15,579 bases of DNA, taken from NCBI GenBank assembly GCA_023399455.1, contig JAEWPN010000096.1:1-15579 (forward strand). Direction: 5' to 3'. The stretch is from Bacillota bacterium. GTDB taxonomy: Bacteria > Bacillota > Clostridia > Lachnospirales > Lachnospiraceae. Under the pieces are notes generated by a model. That model was not told the DNA's origin. It worked only from the letters and a program-made list of their open reading frames with translations, and searched no databases. The translations under genes were made by a program, and so were the position numbers. Positions 15,551 through 15,579 of the stretch are shown here, piece by piece (the first letter of the stretch is position 1; each line of letters begins with the position of its first letter).

Positions 15551-15579
15551 CGCTACTCTCCTCCGCCGTAAAACGATTT

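Overview
The window reads as chromosomal DNA of a Gram-positive anaerobic Clostridia, most likely Lachnospiraceae. The signs are purine-rich Shine-Dalgarno sites, TTGACA/TATAAT promoters, a Rex repressor, a (Re)-citrate-synthase-type enzyme beside an NADP isocitrate dehydrogenase, and very large secreted BspA-type leucine-rich-repeat proteins with a PxTG-like sorting tail. No species call is attempted. No rRNA, tRNA, IS element, phage gene or CRISPR array was seen, and no gene-free stretch exceeds about 280 bases.

Left part (1-3580): a divergent pair. Leftward run rex (redox-sensing repressor, GTG start at 1315) and, 11 bases further on, a coiled-coil protein of unknown function cut by the window edge. 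Rightward runs an ABC-F ATPase (YdiF/Uup-like, ribosome-associated family). Their two promoters lie back to back. The two -35 hexamers form one inverted repeat, TGTCAA-4-TTGACA, that resembles a Rex operator, so Rex may control both directions. The ABC-F mRNA would carry a leader of about 180 bases with two hairpins. A bidirectional terminator at 3524-3569 closes both the ABC-F unit and the operon converging on it.

Middle part (3586-7148): a leftward three-gene operon of the oxidative TCA branch. It begins at a strong promoter (7120-7148) and encodes a DRE-TIM metallolyase-family enzyme best read as (Re)-citrate synthase, a GntR/FCD regulator, and NADP-dependent isocitrate dehydrogenase. Together with an aconitase encoded elsewhere this would turn oxaloacetate and acetyl-CoA into 2-oxoglutarate and NADPH for glutamate synthesis. 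A perfect 12-base palindrome on the -10 box is the natural candidate operator for the GntR protein.

Right part (7162-15550): a second leftward group. The first gene is a 1582-residue cell-wall-anchored LRR_5/BspA-like protein with three InlB-type repeats, an Asn-Asn-Gly linker and a sorting tail. It is followed 14 bases later by an 855-residue secreted LRR_5 protein with the same C-terminal module but no anchor, then a possible 20-residue ORF, then a subtilisin-like serine protease without a signal peptide. The protease's ribosome-binding site lies inside a hairpin that may be a terminator or a translational switch. The protease ends 14 bases before the citrate-operon -35 box with no visible terminator, so some read-through into that operon is possible.
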